The notes under the pieces are model-generated. The model searched no databases, had not been told where the DNA came from, and was given only the letters and a program-made list of their open reading frames with translations. Below are positions 7,645 through 15,602 of a stretch of DNA of 64,000 bases, in pieces. A program made the position numbers and the translations under genes. Each line of letters starts with the position of its first letter. Within the stretch, counting starts at the first letter, position 1. Source of the stretch: Sulfuriroseicoccus oceanibius (GTDB lineage Bacteria > Verrucomicrobiota > Verrucomicrobiia > Verrucomicrobiales > SLCJ01); the NCBI RefSeq assembly GCF_010681825.2, contig NZ_CP066776.1, forward strand, positions 2,976,001-3,040,000. The letters run 5' to 3'.

Positions 7645-8048
7645 AGAAAAGAGAATACGAAATCGACGGCAATCGGTTCTCTGATCTGCAGGGGTTCTTC
7701 GATCAAATCAGCGAGAACCTAATCCTAGGAGCCGAGTGGGGTCGGAACCTCGATGCATTCAATGATATCCTTCGCGGCGGATTCGGAACACCCGACGAGG
7801 GCTTTGTTCTCATTTGGAGGAACTCCGAGGAATCGAAGAGGAGACTGGGATACACTGAGACAGTGAAGCAGCTTGAGAGACGGCTTGAGCGATGCCATCC
7901 CACCAACCGCGAGGACGTGACGAATGATCTACAAAAAGCGCAACGCAACAAGGGAAGCACCGTTTTCGACTGGCTCGTGGAGATCATCGAAGTTCATTGC
8001 AAGGGCGGTGAGGAGGAAGAAGATGCTGTCGAACTTCGCCTCGCATGA
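7641..8048 (+). CDS. Cassette 14: barstar-family ribonuclease inhibitor
   Basis: A 135-residue protein. YEIDGNRFSDLQGFFDQISE, GRNLDAFNDILRGGF and FVLIWRNSEES reproduce the barstar pattern: an N-terminal strand with DG, then helix, then N-L-D-A and D-x-L before a buried strand. Barstar proteins bind and block barnase-type RNases in the cytoplasm. No barnase gene is visible, so it is an orphan inhibitor. The ATG overlaps the right core (GTTATGC), so the recombination site itself provides the start codon. It stops before the type B attC 14. Confidence 0.72.
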   Translation: MQKREYEIDGNRFSDLQGFFDQISENLILGAEWGRNLDAFNDILRGGFGTPDEGFVLIWRNSEESKRRLGYTETVKQLERRLERCHPTNREDVTNDLQKAQRNKGSTVFDWLVEIIEVHCKGGEEEEDAVELRLA

Positions 8049-8057
8049 AACGAATTT

Positions 8058-8184
8058 GCATAACAAGTCGCGGCACCCAATCCCTGACCGCGCTCTGTTT
8101 TCGGATCGATTTTATGATTACAATCGTTAACCTGTCATCCACGTGCGCCTCCCGGTCAGGGATTGGTGCGCTATGACGTTCGGC
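8058..8184 (+). repeat. attC 14 (type B)
   Basis: A 127-bp site with left core GCATAAC (exact complement of GTTATGC) and right core GTTCGGC. CAATCCCTGACC faces GGTCAGGGATTG. Confidence 0.9.
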
Positions 8185-8189
8185 AAGAA

Positions 8190-8513
8190 ATGGACACGGC
8201 ACTATACTGGTCGAGATGGATAGTCGCTCTTCCTCTCGGTGCGATCTTCCTGCTCTGCGCGATCGGTAATTGGCAGCTCCTGATTGGAGGAATGATTCGA
8301 GCGATCAAAACCGGCAAATCGCTCTCCGGATCGATGATTCTTCCCTTCATCGGGCCTGTTCTTGGAATCGGATTCTTCCTCCTTATTCCCGTCGCTCCAA
8401 TGAACTCATTATTCTGGCTTGCTCCCATTATCGAACCCACATGGATGGTCGGTTTGTATTGCCTTCTTACTGGTCCGTTTGCCAAGAGAATGAAGGCCGA
8501 TAGGAACAACTAA
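8190..8513 (+). CDS. Cassette 15: small three-helix membrane protein
   Basis: A 107-residue hydrophobic protein with helices at about residues 8-33, 47-68 and 74-95 and a basic C-terminus (KRMKADRNN), suggesting a cytoplasmic C-terminus. The gene starts at ATG 8190, 5 bases after the core. No family is recognised. Confidence 0.6.
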   Translation: MDTALYWSRWIVALPLGAIFLLCAIGNWQLLIGGMIRAIKTGKSLSGSMILPFIGPVLGIGFFLLIPVAPMNSLFWLAPIIEPTWMVGLYCLLTGPFAKRMKADRNN

Positions 8514-8521
8514 ATCAACAA

Positions 8522-8646
8522 GCCGAACAAGGCGGCGCTCCTAACACCTGCTCCGCCGCGAGTTCTATCCGCCATGATCATTCAACCATCAATCCACAGT
8601 CGAAGCCCCGCCCTCGGGCAGGTGTAGGAGGCCTTTGACGTTCTGC
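8522..8646 (+). repeat. attC 15 (type B)
   Basis: A 125-bp site with left core GCCGAAC and right core GTTCTGC. CTAACACCTGC faces GCAGGTGTAGG. Confidence 0.88.
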
Positions 8647-8648
8647 CC

Positions 8649-9104
8649 ATGAATAAGGTTGCTGCAAGCTTGCTTGGATTTTGTGGGGCAATCATTCCGC
8701 TCCTCTGCCTCGGCTTCCTGCGGGAAGGTCTTGAGGACGGTCTTGAGGGCAGTTCAATCCCGATGCTATCGCGAATAGTCCTAGGTCTAGCGCCCATTGG
8801 CCCCATGCTTCTTGTGGTTCCCGCCCTTGTGGCAGTGGGTGTCTGGACTCGAACGAAGAGCATTAGCGCAAGCGATGCGGTTTGGGCGATTCTCGGAGCG
8901 GTTCTAATGTTTGCCTGTGTGGTCGGCGCTGTAGTGCCGGTCTACGACAAGGTTATATTCCTCGACGGTGGATCGATGGCATCTCCGTCGGTTGGGCGAT
9001 GGATCGGCAATCTGCTTTTGGGGGCTGGTTCAGCCCTGTTCGCTGTGGTCGGAGTCCGCAATAATCACCGGAGCAGAACAAGCCGCAGCACCACAACCGC
9101 CTGA
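8649..9104 (+). CDS. Cassette 16: four-helix membrane protein
   Basis: A 151-residue protein with four membrane helices (about residues 5-23, 42-66, 77-97 and 112-133). It starts 2 bases after the core at ATG 8649. The end runs into the type B attC 16, giving a Ser/Thr/Arg-rich tail (SRTSRSTTTA). No family is recognised. Confidence 0.62.
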   Translation: MNKVAASLLGFCGAIIPLLCLGFLREGLEDGLEGSSIPMLSRIVLGLAPIGPMLLVVPALVAVGVWTRTKSISASDAVWAILGAVLMFACVVGAVVPVYDKVIFLDGGSMASPSVGRWIGNLLLGAGSALFAVVGVRNNHRSRTSRSTTTA

Positions 9105-9199
9105 CCCGCCCCGGGTCGTGGAGTAGAGATGATTCGAACCTTTAACCATGAGTCGGAGTGCGGCTGCCGTCAGGCGGTGGGTGTGCTTTGACGTTCGCC
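9073..9199 (+). repeat. attC 16 (type B)
   Basis: A 127-bp site with left core GCAGAAC and right core GTTCGCC. ACCGCCTGACC faces GTCAGGCGGTGGG. Confidence 0.88.
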
Positions 9200-9205
9200 A
9201 AAAAA

Positions 9206-9721
9206 ATGCTCACCGCCCTGAAGAGAATATCTCTGGCCATTAAGCGCCTTTTTCTGGCACTCGCAGGGGCACTAGGCGGCGGAGTGGTAGCTATCCTCCT
9301 TTCGCTACTCCTTTTCCATCTTCGCACTACGTACGCTCTGGATATCTCCCCCCTGGGGACCAAGATAACGATCCTAAGTCTAGCCTGTATCGCTGCCGGT
9401 ATAATTGCGCCGAGACATTTTGCCATGTTCTTCATCGCCCCCTTGAGCTGGATCTTGAATGCAGACGATTCAGGAGGAGGTGCGCCATTAGAGACAGAGA
9501 CATCCACGTCCACATTCATGCTAAATGTTTCCTATATGCTGGGTTTGGCGCTCTTTCCTGTCGGGACGCTTTTTTCCCTCCCATGGATAGCCGGAATCGG
9601 CTTTGCGGGAATCCTCATTTTCTCGCTCGGGGTCTTCCGGTTCGGGTTAGGAAATCCCGTCGGCGAACAAGCCGGCGCAGCCAACCGCGATAACGCTGGA
9701 TGTTGTTCGGAAGATCTGTAG
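9206..9721 (+). CDS. Cassette 17: membrane protein (copy 1 of 3)
   Basis: A 171-residue protein with an amphipathic basic N-terminus (LTALKRISLAIKRLF), then about five hydrophobic stretches (residues 17-39, 51-67, 68-83, 104-125 and 127-148). The last 18 residues are attC-encoded (EQAGAANRDNAGCCSEDL). Near-identical copies form cassettes 28 and 35, each in a different neighbourhood, and copies share the same attC interior. Function unknown. Confidence 0.68.
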   Translation: MLTALKRISLAIKRLFLALAGALGGGVVAILLSLLLFHLRTTYALDISPLGTKITILSLACIAAGIIAPRHFAMFFIAPLSWILNADDSGGGAPLETETSTSTFMLNVSYMLGLALFPVGTLFSLPWIAGIGFAGILIFSLGVFRFGLGNPVGEQAGAANRDNAGCCSEDL

Positions 9722-9767
9722 GCTTTCACAGTTGCTAGGCGCGGTTGTCTGGCCTTTTACGTTCTAC
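9662..9767 (+). repeat. attC 17 (type A)
   Basis: Left core GGCGAAC, right core GTTCTAC. Shares a distinctive CGGAAGATC interior with attC 28. Confidence 0.92.
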
Positions 9768-9772
9768 CAAAA

Positions 9773-10267
9773 ATGAGGATCTCCATACCAATCATCTTGC
9801 TCTTGGTTGGAACCACCCCGCTCTATTCGGATGATATCTGCGATCCGTTCAAGGCGCACGATCCTCAAATGGTGTCCGACTGCCAAGCCTCCGATAAACT
9901 CACCTCGATCTTTACCTGCATATCCAGTGGGACGCTCCAAGGCAGCGAGATCAGTTCTCGATCCACCGCGATCATCAGCACGATTTCGAAGTTCCACGAA
10001 AAGAACCACCGCGTACCGCATACGCTTGCCGAACTACGATCATTCGCCAAGTTGCATGGGTTTGACCTACTCGATCTGCAGCGACTTAGTCAGGTCGTGT
10101 TCGATGACGGCATGTTCCACTATTCGGCGACCTACGCGCGCGGGACATTAACACTCTCACATCTTCCGGATCGCCTTTGGTCCTCGGCACCTTTGGATAT
10201 TCCTGAGGTAGAACAAGTCGGCGCAGCCAACCGCGATAACGCTGGTGATTGCTCGCAAGATATGTAG
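9773..10267 (+). CDS. Cassette 18: secreted protein (copy 1)
   Basis: A 164-residue protein with a signal peptide (MRISIPIILLLVGTTPLYS, cut likely before DDICD). The mature part has four Cys or fewer (CDPF, DCQ, TCIS), then a helical segment (TISKFHEKNHRVPHTLAELR) reminiscent of the short helix-P motif seen after prepilin cores in secreted proteins; that is weak. Tail from attC 18 ends AGDCSQDM. Cassette 43 encodes the same body but has a different attC interior. Confidence 0.66.
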   Translation: MRISIPIILLLVGTTPLYSDDICDPFKAHDPQMVSDCQASDKLTSIFTCISSGTLQGSEISSRSTAIISTISKFHEKNHRVPHTLAELRSFAKLHGFDLLDLQRLSQVVFDDGMFHYSATYARGTLTLSHLPDRLWSSAPLDIPEVEQVGAANRDNAGDCSQDM

Positions 10268-10313
10268 GCTTTCATCGTTGCCAGGCGCGGTTGTCTGGCC
10301 TTTTACGTTAGCT
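10208..10313 (+). repeat. attC 18 (type A)
   Basis: Left core GTAGAAC (complement of GTTCTAC), right core GTTAGCT. Interior reads GTGATTGCTCGCAAGATATG, different from attC 43 behind the duplicate gene. Confidence 0.92.
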
Positions 10314-10319
10314 CAGAAA

Positions 10320-10835
10320 ATGAAACTCATTACATTGCTGGCTTCATTTGGCGCGCTTGCTTACAGCTCGTGTGTTCCCTACAGAACCTCAGTTCAGCAA
10401 GAACAGATCTTAGCTACCAGAGGGGATGAGGTAATTGTAGAGAAAACTATTAGACAGGATATGATCGTGCTGGCAAATCCGGATGGAGGATCCAGCGGTC
10501 ATTTGCATCATGATAAGTACTACCTGAAAAAAGGTGAGAAAGAGACGCCCTTGAAAAAATTGAGCATCCCATACATGGATGCTCCATACAAAAAATTCTA
10601 TCCGATATCAGGTTCAAATCGATGGGTATATGTGGCACAGAAAATTGCATCTGCAGGTCGCATTGACAATCACGTTGTAGTCTTCAATGAAAGTAAGGTT
10701 TATGACGAGTTCGAAGTGAATAACTGCAAACGAAATCAAGGTGATTGGGGGGTATCACTGCGCGACGATAAAATTGTATTTTTTGGAGAAAGAGAGCTGA
10801 CATACAACCCGACAACCAATCAGTTTGAGAATTAG
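10320..10835 (+). CDS. Cassette 19: AT-rich lipoprotein
   Basis: A 171-residue protein with a lipoprotein signal (LLASFGALAYSSC, lipobox Cys 18). The mature part is rich in Lys, Tyr and Asn with many strands. The gene is visibly AT-richer than its neighbours, which suggests a separate recent origin for this cassette. It stops 17 bases before attC 19. No family is recognised. Confidence 0.66.
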   Translation: MKLITLLASFGALAYSSCVPYRTSVQQEQILATRGDEVIVEKTIRQDMIVLANPDGGSSGHLHHDKYYLKKGEKETPLKKLSIPYMDAPYKKFYPISGSNRWVYVAQKIASAGRIDNHVVVFNESKVYDEFEVNNCKRNQGDWGVSLRDDKIVFFGERELTYNPTTNQFEN

Positions 10836-10852
10836 ACCCACGTGTAAAAGCC

Positions 10853-10975
10853 AGCTAACAAGACGTGGCTAGCAACAGGCTACCCGCCGCGGATCGAGGA
10901 TTCGGCACAGCTAACCATTAACCTTGAAATCAAAGTGCGCCCTCTGGCAGCCTGTGCCCGCACTTTACGTTCTGT
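10853..10975 (+). repeat. attC 19 (type B)
   Basis: A 123-bp site with left core AGCTAAC (complement of GTTAGCT) and right core GTTCTGT. CAGGCTACCCGCC faces GGCAGCCTG only partly; more diverged than other type B sites. Confidence 0.82.
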
Positions 10976-10981
10976 CCAAAA

Positions 10982-11386
10982 ATGAACACTGCAGTCCAAG
11001 CGGCCCCAATACTCGTTTATGTGGCGTTGGGGATTTGCTTCGCTGGAAGGTGGGTCGTGAAGCCGCCTCCCAGCATACGAAAGTATCCCCGAAAATTGAG
11101 AATCGCGGTACTCATTCTGGGATGTTGGATCGGAGCTTTCATTGCGTCCTCCATGTCGAACAAGATTGGATTGATCCTAGCCGGAAGCTTTGCTTACGAC
11201 GTGGGAGCCGAGCCTCCGTATGGTGTGATGCATGACGGTGTTGGCAGCAATATCGTGAACCTGTTGTTTGGGTGGGCTGCCGGATTTCTGTTTTGGGGCA
11301 TCGCAACGTTGATCTGGAAAAATCGTACAGAACAAGTCGGCGCAGCCAACCGCGATAACACTGGATGTTGTTCGCAAGATCTGTAG
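10982..11386 (+). CDS. Cassette 20: three-helix membrane protein
   Basis: A 134-residue protein with helices at about residues 7-24, 39-60 and 91-112, with basic loops (KPPPSIRKYPRKLR). The last 18 residues (EQVGAANRDNTGCCSQDL) come from attC 20. No family is recognised. Confidence 0.6.
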   Translation: MNTAVQAAPILVYVALGICFAGRWVVKPPPSIRKYPRKLRIAVLILGCWIGAFIASSMSNKIGLILAGSFAYDVGAEPPYGVMHDGVGSNIVNLLFGWAAGFLFWGIATLIWKNRTEQVGAANRDNTGCCSQDL

Positions 11387-11432
11387 GCTTTCATCATTGC
11401 CAGGCGCGGTTGTCTGGCCTTTTACGTTAGCC
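11327..11432 (+). repeat. attC 20 (type A)
   Basis: Left core ACAGAAC (complement of GTTCTGT), right core GTTAGCC. Confidence 0.92.
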
Positions 11433-11449
11433 CAAGAAATTTGCCGCCC

Positions 11450-11848
11450 ATGGAGATCCTCTTCGACTTGCGAAGCCAACCAGAATCACCGCTCGTGGAT
11501 TTGGCGAATAATCGCCTCAGAAAGGAGCGTCCGGATTACTTGGAGCGATTTGGAGCGATAGGATCGGCGGAGTGGTGGGCGCACTTTGATGCGGGATCGA
11601 TCTGCCGAACCATTCACTCTGGTATTATAACGCACCTCGGGATTGCCGAGGACACCAACCATCCTGAGGGGGAAGACATCATTCGGATTTCAACCGATAG
11701 ACGAGACATCGAATACGACAGAGAAGGTTTCTGGCTGCGTGACGAGATTGCTATTGGAGATCAAGTTGAGATCACGAAGGTGCAGGTTGTGACCCCCAAC
11801 TGCACCACAATCCTTGACGTCAAAGTGACCCGGAAACCAAAGGGCTAA
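11450..11848 (+). CDS. Cassette 21: hypothetical soluble protein
   Basis: A 132-residue protein starting at ATG 11450; a TTG nine bases earlier is also in frame. The C-terminal half is beta-rich and charged (IIRISTDRRDIEYDREGFWL, then VEITKVQVV). The stop TAA lies inside the left core GGCTAAC, so this gene uses the same frame as the tailed genes but is stopped by the core. No family is recognised. Confidence 0.6.
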   Translation: MEILFDLRSQPESPLVDLANNRLRKERPDYLERFGAIGSAEWWAHFDAGSICRTIHSGIITHLGIAEDTNHPEGEDIIRISTDRRDIEYDREGFWLRDEIAIGDQVEITKVQVVTPNCTTILDVKVTRKPKG

Positions 11849-11938
11849 CAAGTCAGTGGTGGCAACGGCGGACAGCGCCGCTAGTTCGCTTCGCTCTAGA
11901 CGCCCTTTCCCCGCCGTGCCACACTTCAAACGTTCGCT
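11843..11938 (+). repeat. attC 21 (type D)
   Basis: A 96-bp site with left core GGCTAAC and right core GTTCGCT. GTGGCAACGGCGG faces CCGCCGTGCCAC; the loop holds a TAGTTCGCTTCGCTCTAGA stem. The same family as attC 47. Confidence 0.88.
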
Positions 11939-11960
11939 AAAAATATCCCAATATCTAATT

Positions 11961-12122
11961 ATGAAAAGCATTGCAGGAAGCATCCTTGTATTAGCAGCTG
12001 CCATACTGCTGCAGCCCGTAATTGAAAATTTTAGTCGCATGGGAGAAGCCATGCTGTTTGCTGTTCCGGTATTGATATTTGCTGTTGCCTACCTGATCGC
12101 AGGATTAAGGTCAGAATCCTAG
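11961..12122 (+). CDS. Cassette 22: 53-residue two-helix membrane peptide
   Basis: A short hydrophobic protein with two membrane helices (SIAGSILVLAAAILLQPVI and AMLFAVPVLIFAVAYLIAG) joined by a short hydrophilic turn. ATG 11961 is 22 bases after the core, longer than usual. Hydrophobic peptides of this type include holin-like and toxin peptides, but nothing here proves that. Confidence 0.5.
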   Translation: MKSIAGSILVLAAAILLQPVIENFSRMGEAMLFAVPVLIFAVAYLIAGLRSES

Positions 12123-12282
12123 ACCTGTTGTTTAAACGCGGCTAATAGGGATGATAGAATAGAGGCTTTATCCATTTGATATTTGATTATTGAATACTCT
12201 TGGAGTGCTTTTCAGGGACTCGAAGTCTTATGAAATTAGGGATTGTGAGCTTACGGGAATTTTATCGTCATTATATAATCTA
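12123..12282 (+). other. AT-rich non-coding part of cassette 22
   Basis: About 160 bases between the end of the small gene and attC 22, AT-rich and without a convincing frame. It includes possible promoter-like AT tracts (TTATATAATC near 12271) pointing towards cassette 23; no firm element can be assigned. Confidence 0.35.
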
Positions 12283-12388
12283 AGCGAACAAGTTGGCGCA
12301 GCCAACCGCGATAACGCTGGATGTTGTTCGCAAGATCTGTAGGCTTTCACAGGTGCCAGGCGCGGTTGTCTGGCCTTTTACGTTCGGC
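12283..12388 (+). repeat. attC 22 (type A)
   Basis: Left core AGCGAAC (complement of GTTCGCT opening cassette 22), right core GTTCGGC. Confidence 0.92.
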
Positions 12389-12396
12389 AGGAAAAA

Positions 12397-12753
12397 TTGA
12401 GCGTGACGAGCAAAAACCACATCGAGCCCTTTCGGAAGGCTCTAGGCTCTAACTGGGAGCAAGAATTGGAGCGCGATGAATGGTTCTTCGCACACCTCAC
12501 GGAGAACATACTTGCCGGATTGTCACCTGGGGATGCGTTTTCTGCGATTGACGAATTAGTAGAGCTTCTGCGGGAGCAGAATGACCCTACTGTGAGATAT
12601 TTCTGCGGAGTCCTTCTCCTTGGTCTTGTTCGACGTTCGGATACTACGGAGATGCCCCGCGATCTTCGCGATGCTTGGAGTGAAGTTGAGGACCTTTTGA
12701 GAGAGTATTCAGATCTCGTGGATCAATTGAGAGACTGGTATCGGCGATCATGA
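12397..12753 (+). CDS. Cassette 23: hypothetical acidic helical protein, TTG start
   Basis: A 118-residue helical acidic protein. The likely start is TTG 12397 preceded at short distance by AGGA, one of few cassette genes with a visible ribosome-binding sequence; GTG 12403 is an alternative. Body features are LRDAWSEVEDLLREYSDL and a DWYRRS end. The size and composition resemble small immunity proteins, without a family match. It stops 17 bases before attC 23. Confidence 0.55.
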   Translation: MSVTSKNHIEPFRKALGSNWEQELERDEWFFAHLTENILAGLSPGDAFSAIDELVELLREQNDPTVRYFCGVLLLGLVRRSDTTEMPRDLRDAWSEVEDLLREYSDLVDQLRDWYRRS

Positions 12754-12770
12754 GCACTAGACAAAAATTC

Positions 12771-12877
12771 GCCGAACAAGCCGGCGCAGCCAACCGCGAT
12801 AACGCTGGATCTTGTTCGCAAGTTCTGTAGGCTTCCCCCTATTGCTAGGCGCGGTTGTCTGGCCTTTCACGTTCGGC
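12771..12877 (+). repeat. attC 23 (type A)
   Basis: Left core GCCGAAC, right core GTTCGGC. Confidence 0.92.
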
Positions 12878-12891
12878 AAGAAACTCTCGAG

Positions 12892-13266
12892 ATGAGAATG
12901 CTTCCCTACATCCTCAGATATGGCTATCGCGAAGCCCGTGAGGAAAGACTCAATGAGTGGACTGCATCAAGAGAACGCGGATTCCTACAAAACCTCGTTA
13001 GACGCTACAGCCTTGCTTTCATTGCTGTGGCTGTCGTTTCAATCTGGCGTGAGCGAGAGGCTGGCGAGACACTTATCAATAGCTTAAAGAATTCGGGGCG
13101 TACTCTCGTGCCCTTCTTCGTAGCGTTCGTGTCAGCTGCCTATTTCGTATGGCGGGCAACCGAGAAGGAATGGAGGGCGTGGAAAGCTCTAAAAAACCAA
13201 AACAAAGCCGAACAAGTCGGCGCAGCCAACCGCGATAAGGCTGGTGGTTGTTCGCAAGATCTGTAG
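12892..13266 (+). CDS. Cassette 24: small membrane protein (copy 1)
   Basis: A 124-residue protein with a charged N-terminal region (GYREAREERLNEWTASRERG) and two membrane helices (about residues 41-54 and 76-92). Tail from attC 24 (EQVGAANRDKAGGCSQDL). Cassette 30 is a near-identical second copy. ATG 12892 is 14 bases after the core. Function unknown. Confidence 0.63.
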   Translation: MRMLPYILRYGYREAREERLNEWTASRERGFLQNLVRRYSLAFIAVAVVSIWREREAGETLINSLKNSGRTLVPFFVAFVSAAYFVWRATEKEWRAWKALKNQNKAEQVGAANRDKAGGCSQDL

Positions 13267-13312
13267 GCTTTCACCGTTGTCAGGCGCGGTTGTCTGGCCT
13301 TTTACGTTCTGG
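13207..13312 (+). repeat. attC 24 (type A)
   Basis: Left core GCCGAAC, right core GTTCTGG. Interior GATAAGGCTGG is shared with attC 30. Confidence 0.91.
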
Positions 13313-13319
13313 CAAAGAA

Positions 13320-13913
13320 ATGAGACACCTCCTACCCATTGTCATCTTCCTGCTGGCGTCCATGTCTCTCCACGCGAGCGGCAATTCAGAGTTGACCGTT
13401 ATCGAGCGAGAGATCCGGCAGGTCATCGACAAGTCCGATTGGGAGATTTCAAGAGATCCTAGCGGACTTACCCTGATCAGAAGAGGCGTTACCCTTATGA
13501 ATCCCAAATCAGCCGCATTCTCTGGACCGGACGAGGACATCTGGCTGAAGTATTCGTTCAAATCAGACTATAGGATTACAATTACAGTCGGACCAAAGAT
13601 TACTGAGGACGACTATCGCGAATTGACCCGTATGCGTAATCACTGGAGAGGAGTTCGGGGCTCAGTTATACCCGAATCCCTCGATAGGAATGCGCCTGGA
13701 CCAATCCAATTACCAAAGCATCATATCGGCTGGGTCGCGGTTTACGTGGACGGCACCGATGATCAGTACGAGGTGCGCCCTGCCTCGATCGTTGCCACTC
13801 GAGGACGGATCATGCAGCTGTTGGAGAGGACATGCCAAGAATATGAACAGAAGCCAGAACAAGACGGCGCAGCCAACCGCGTTAACGCTGGTGATTGTTC
13901 GCAGGATCTGTAG
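13320..13913 (+). CDS. Cassette 25: secreted protein
   Basis: A 197-residue protein with a signal peptide (LLPIVIFLLASMSLHASG). The mature part is mixed alpha/beta (SELTVIEREIRQVIDKSDW, then strands DYRITITVGP). The frame continues upstream into attC 24, but ATG 13320 directly precedes the signal peptide. Tail EQDGAANRVNAGDCSQDL from attC 25. No family is recognised. Confidence 0.65.
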   Translation: MRHLLPIVIFLLASMSLHASGNSELTVIEREIRQVIDKSDWEISRDPSGLTLIRRGVTLMNPKSAAFSGPDEDIWLKYSFKSDYRITITVGPKITEDDYRELTRMRNHWRGVRGSVIPESLDRNAPGPIQLPKHHIGWVAVYVDGTDDQYEVRPASIVATRGRIMQLLERTCQEYEQKPEQDGAANRVNAGDCSQDL

Positions 13914-13960
13914 CCTATCAACAGTTGCCAGGCGCGGTTGTCTGGCCTTTTACGTTGTGT
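13854..13960 (+). repeat. attC 25 (type A)
   Basis: Left core CCAGAAC (complement of GTTCTGG), right core GTTGTGT. Confidence 0.91.
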
Positions 13961-13968
13961 ATGAATAA

Positions 13969-14400
13969 ATGAAGAAGGAGCGGCTATCGGGGTGTAACGA
14001 ATACCGCAACGCGGAAGACGTGCTTGCTGGATTAGACTGCCTGAACGAAAAGGAGAAGCGACTGATCTGCCGCAAAGCGAACTCAGGGCGGTCTGCGGTG
14101 TTCTGCGGGACCGCGTTGATCTTAGCTGGCCTTCTATATCTGTTCACCTACAGGGATAGCGTAGAAGCATGGCTCAAATTCGCCGAGATGGACCCGACCG
14201 AGAGAAGCGCCCTCCACTATGGATCAATGGTTTACTTAGGCGGGGCATTCCTCGGCTCGATTTGGACAGTGTTTGGTCTGCATACCATGCTGCAAGCCCG
14301 TTCCAATCGATCCGTTAAGTTGCTCCTAAAAGCATTAAGTACACAACAAGTCGGCGCAGCCAACCGCGATAACGCTGGATCTTGTTCGCAAGATCACTAG
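13969..14400 (+). CDS. Cassette 26: two-helix membrane protein
   Basis: A 143-residue protein with a charged N-terminal cytoplasmic part holding two Cys (SGCNEYRN, DCLNEKEKRLICRK) and two membrane helices (about residues 44-60 and 85-108). Tail QQVGAANRDNAGSCSQDH is from attC 26. No family is recognised. Confidence 0.6.
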   Translation: MKKERLSGCNEYRNAEDVLAGLDCLNEKEKRLICRKANSGRSAVFCGTALILAGLLYLFTYRDSVEAWLKFAEMDPTERSALHYGSMVYLGGAFLGSIWTVFGLHTMLQARSNRSVKLLLKALSTQQVGAANRDNAGSCSQDH

Positions 14401-14446
14401 ACTTTCACAGTTGCCAAGCGCGGTTGTCTGGCCTTTTACGTTGTGC
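14341..14446 (+). repeat. attC 26 (type A)
   Basis: Left core ACACAAC (complement of GTTGTGT), right core GTTGTGC. Confidence 0.92.
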
Positions 14447-14451
14447 AAAGA

Positions 14452-14976
14452 ATGACTGGGCCAGATCAGATCGCAGAGGTGTTCGGAATTTTCCACGATG
14501 GCACCATTACTGCTGGATTGAAGCCTGGATCACCCCATGAACTAGTGGTGGAGATTGAGTACCTTGCGGAGCGTATTAGTGAAGATTTCGAGCGGTTCAC
14601 AATCCGTCTGAACGGACTTGAAGCAGCCCGATTTCTTCCATGGGTCGATGAAGATTCGGCCGCAGCCTCCGTCATCACCGATTTTAGCGAGATTCTCGGA
14701 ATGGATCTTGAGATATTGAGTGCGGCAGTCAGGGACGCGACGGTTATAGTCACCTGCAATCAGAGCATGCCACGATACGGGTACAGTGGAGGGTTCCTTG
14801 AGATCACCGCTGATGGATGCCAAGTCTTCGATGAGGCCGGACTTGAGCGGTCGTTGGAAGAGCTACGAAAGCTTGCTGATGATTATTGGAGCGATTGGCA
14901 AGCTCGAAAAACACAGGCACAACAAGCCGGCGCAGCCAACCGCGATAACGCTGGTGATTGTTCGCAAGATCTGTAG
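14452..14976 (+). CDS. Cassette 27: hypothetical soluble protein, immunity-like composition
   Basis: A 174-residue acidic protein. ATG 14452 is chosen; the frame also has a GTG inside the core (14443). Features are an N-terminal beta region (ELVVEIEYLAERISEDFERF) and a helical end (LEELRKLADDYWSDW). Tail QQAGAANRDNAGDCSQDL is from attC 27. The acidic mixed fold is typical of small immunity-type proteins; no specific family is recognised. Confidence 0.6.
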   Translation: MTGPDQIAEVFGIFHDGTITAGLKPGSPHELVVEIEYLAERISEDFERFTIRLNGLEAARFLPWVDEDSAAASVITDFSEILGMDLEILSAAVRDATVIVTCNQSMPRYGYSGGFLEITADGCQVFDEAGLERSLEELRKLADDYWSDWQARKTQAQQAGAANRDNAGDCSQDL

Positions 14977-15022
14977 GCTTTCACAGTTGCCAGGCGCGGT
15001 TGCCTGGCCTTTGACGTTCGCC
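14917..15022 (+). repeat. attC 27 (type A)
   Basis: Left core GCACAAC (complement of GTTGTGC), right core GTTCGCC. Confidence 0.92.
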
Positions 15023-15028
15023 CCAAAA

Positions 15029-15544
15029 ATGCTCACCGCCCTGAAGAGAATATCTCTGGCCATTAAGCGCCTTTTTCTGACACTCGCAGGGGCACTAGGC
15101 GGCGGAGTGGTAGCTATCCTCCTTTCGCTACTCCTTTTCCATCTTCGGACTACGTACGCTCTGGATATCTCCCCCCTGGGGACCAAGATAACGATCCTAA
15201 GTCTAGCCTGTATCGCTGCCGGTATAATTGCGCCGAGACATTTTGCCATGTTCTTCATCGCCCCCTTGAGCTGGATCTTGAATGCAGACGATTCAGGAGG
15301 AGGTGCGCCATTAGAAACAGAGGCATCCACGTCCACATTCATGCTAAATGTTTCCTATATGCTGGGTTTGGCGCTCTTTCCTGTCGGGACGCTTTTTTCC
15401 CTCCCATGGATAGCCGGAATCGGCTTTGCGGGAATCCTCATTTTCTCGCTCGGGGTCTTCCGGTTCGGGTTAGGAAATCCCGTCGGCGAACAAGCCGGCG
15501 CAGCCAACCGCGATAACGCTGGATGTTGTTCGGAAGATCTGTAG
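15029..15544 (+). CDS. Cassette 28: membrane protein (copy 2 of 3 of the cassette 17 gene)
   Basis: 171 residues, differing from the copy at 9206 by very few substitutions (for example Ala to Thr near residue 18 and Thr to Ala in the GAPLET region). It has the same basic N-terminus, hydrophobic core and attC-encoded tail ending CCSEDL. The attC behind it shares the interior of attC 17, so gene and attC moved or were copied together. Confidence 0.68.
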   Translation: MLTALKRISLAIKRLFLTLAGALGGGVVAILLSLLLFHLRTTYALDISPLGTKITILSLACIAAGIIAPRHFAMFFIAPLSWILNADDSGGGAPLETEASTSTFMLNVSYMLGLALFPVGTLFSLPWIAGIGFAGILIFSLGVFRFGLGNPVGEQAGAANRDNAGCCSEDL

Positions 15545-15590
15545 GCTTTCACAGTTGCTAGGCGCGGTTGTCTGGCCTTTTACGTTATCT
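15485..15590 (+). repeat. attC 28 (type A)
   Basis: Left core GGCGAAC, right core GTTATCT. Interior matches attC 17. Confidence 0.92.
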
Positions 15591-15602
15591 CAAAATATCC
15601 CT

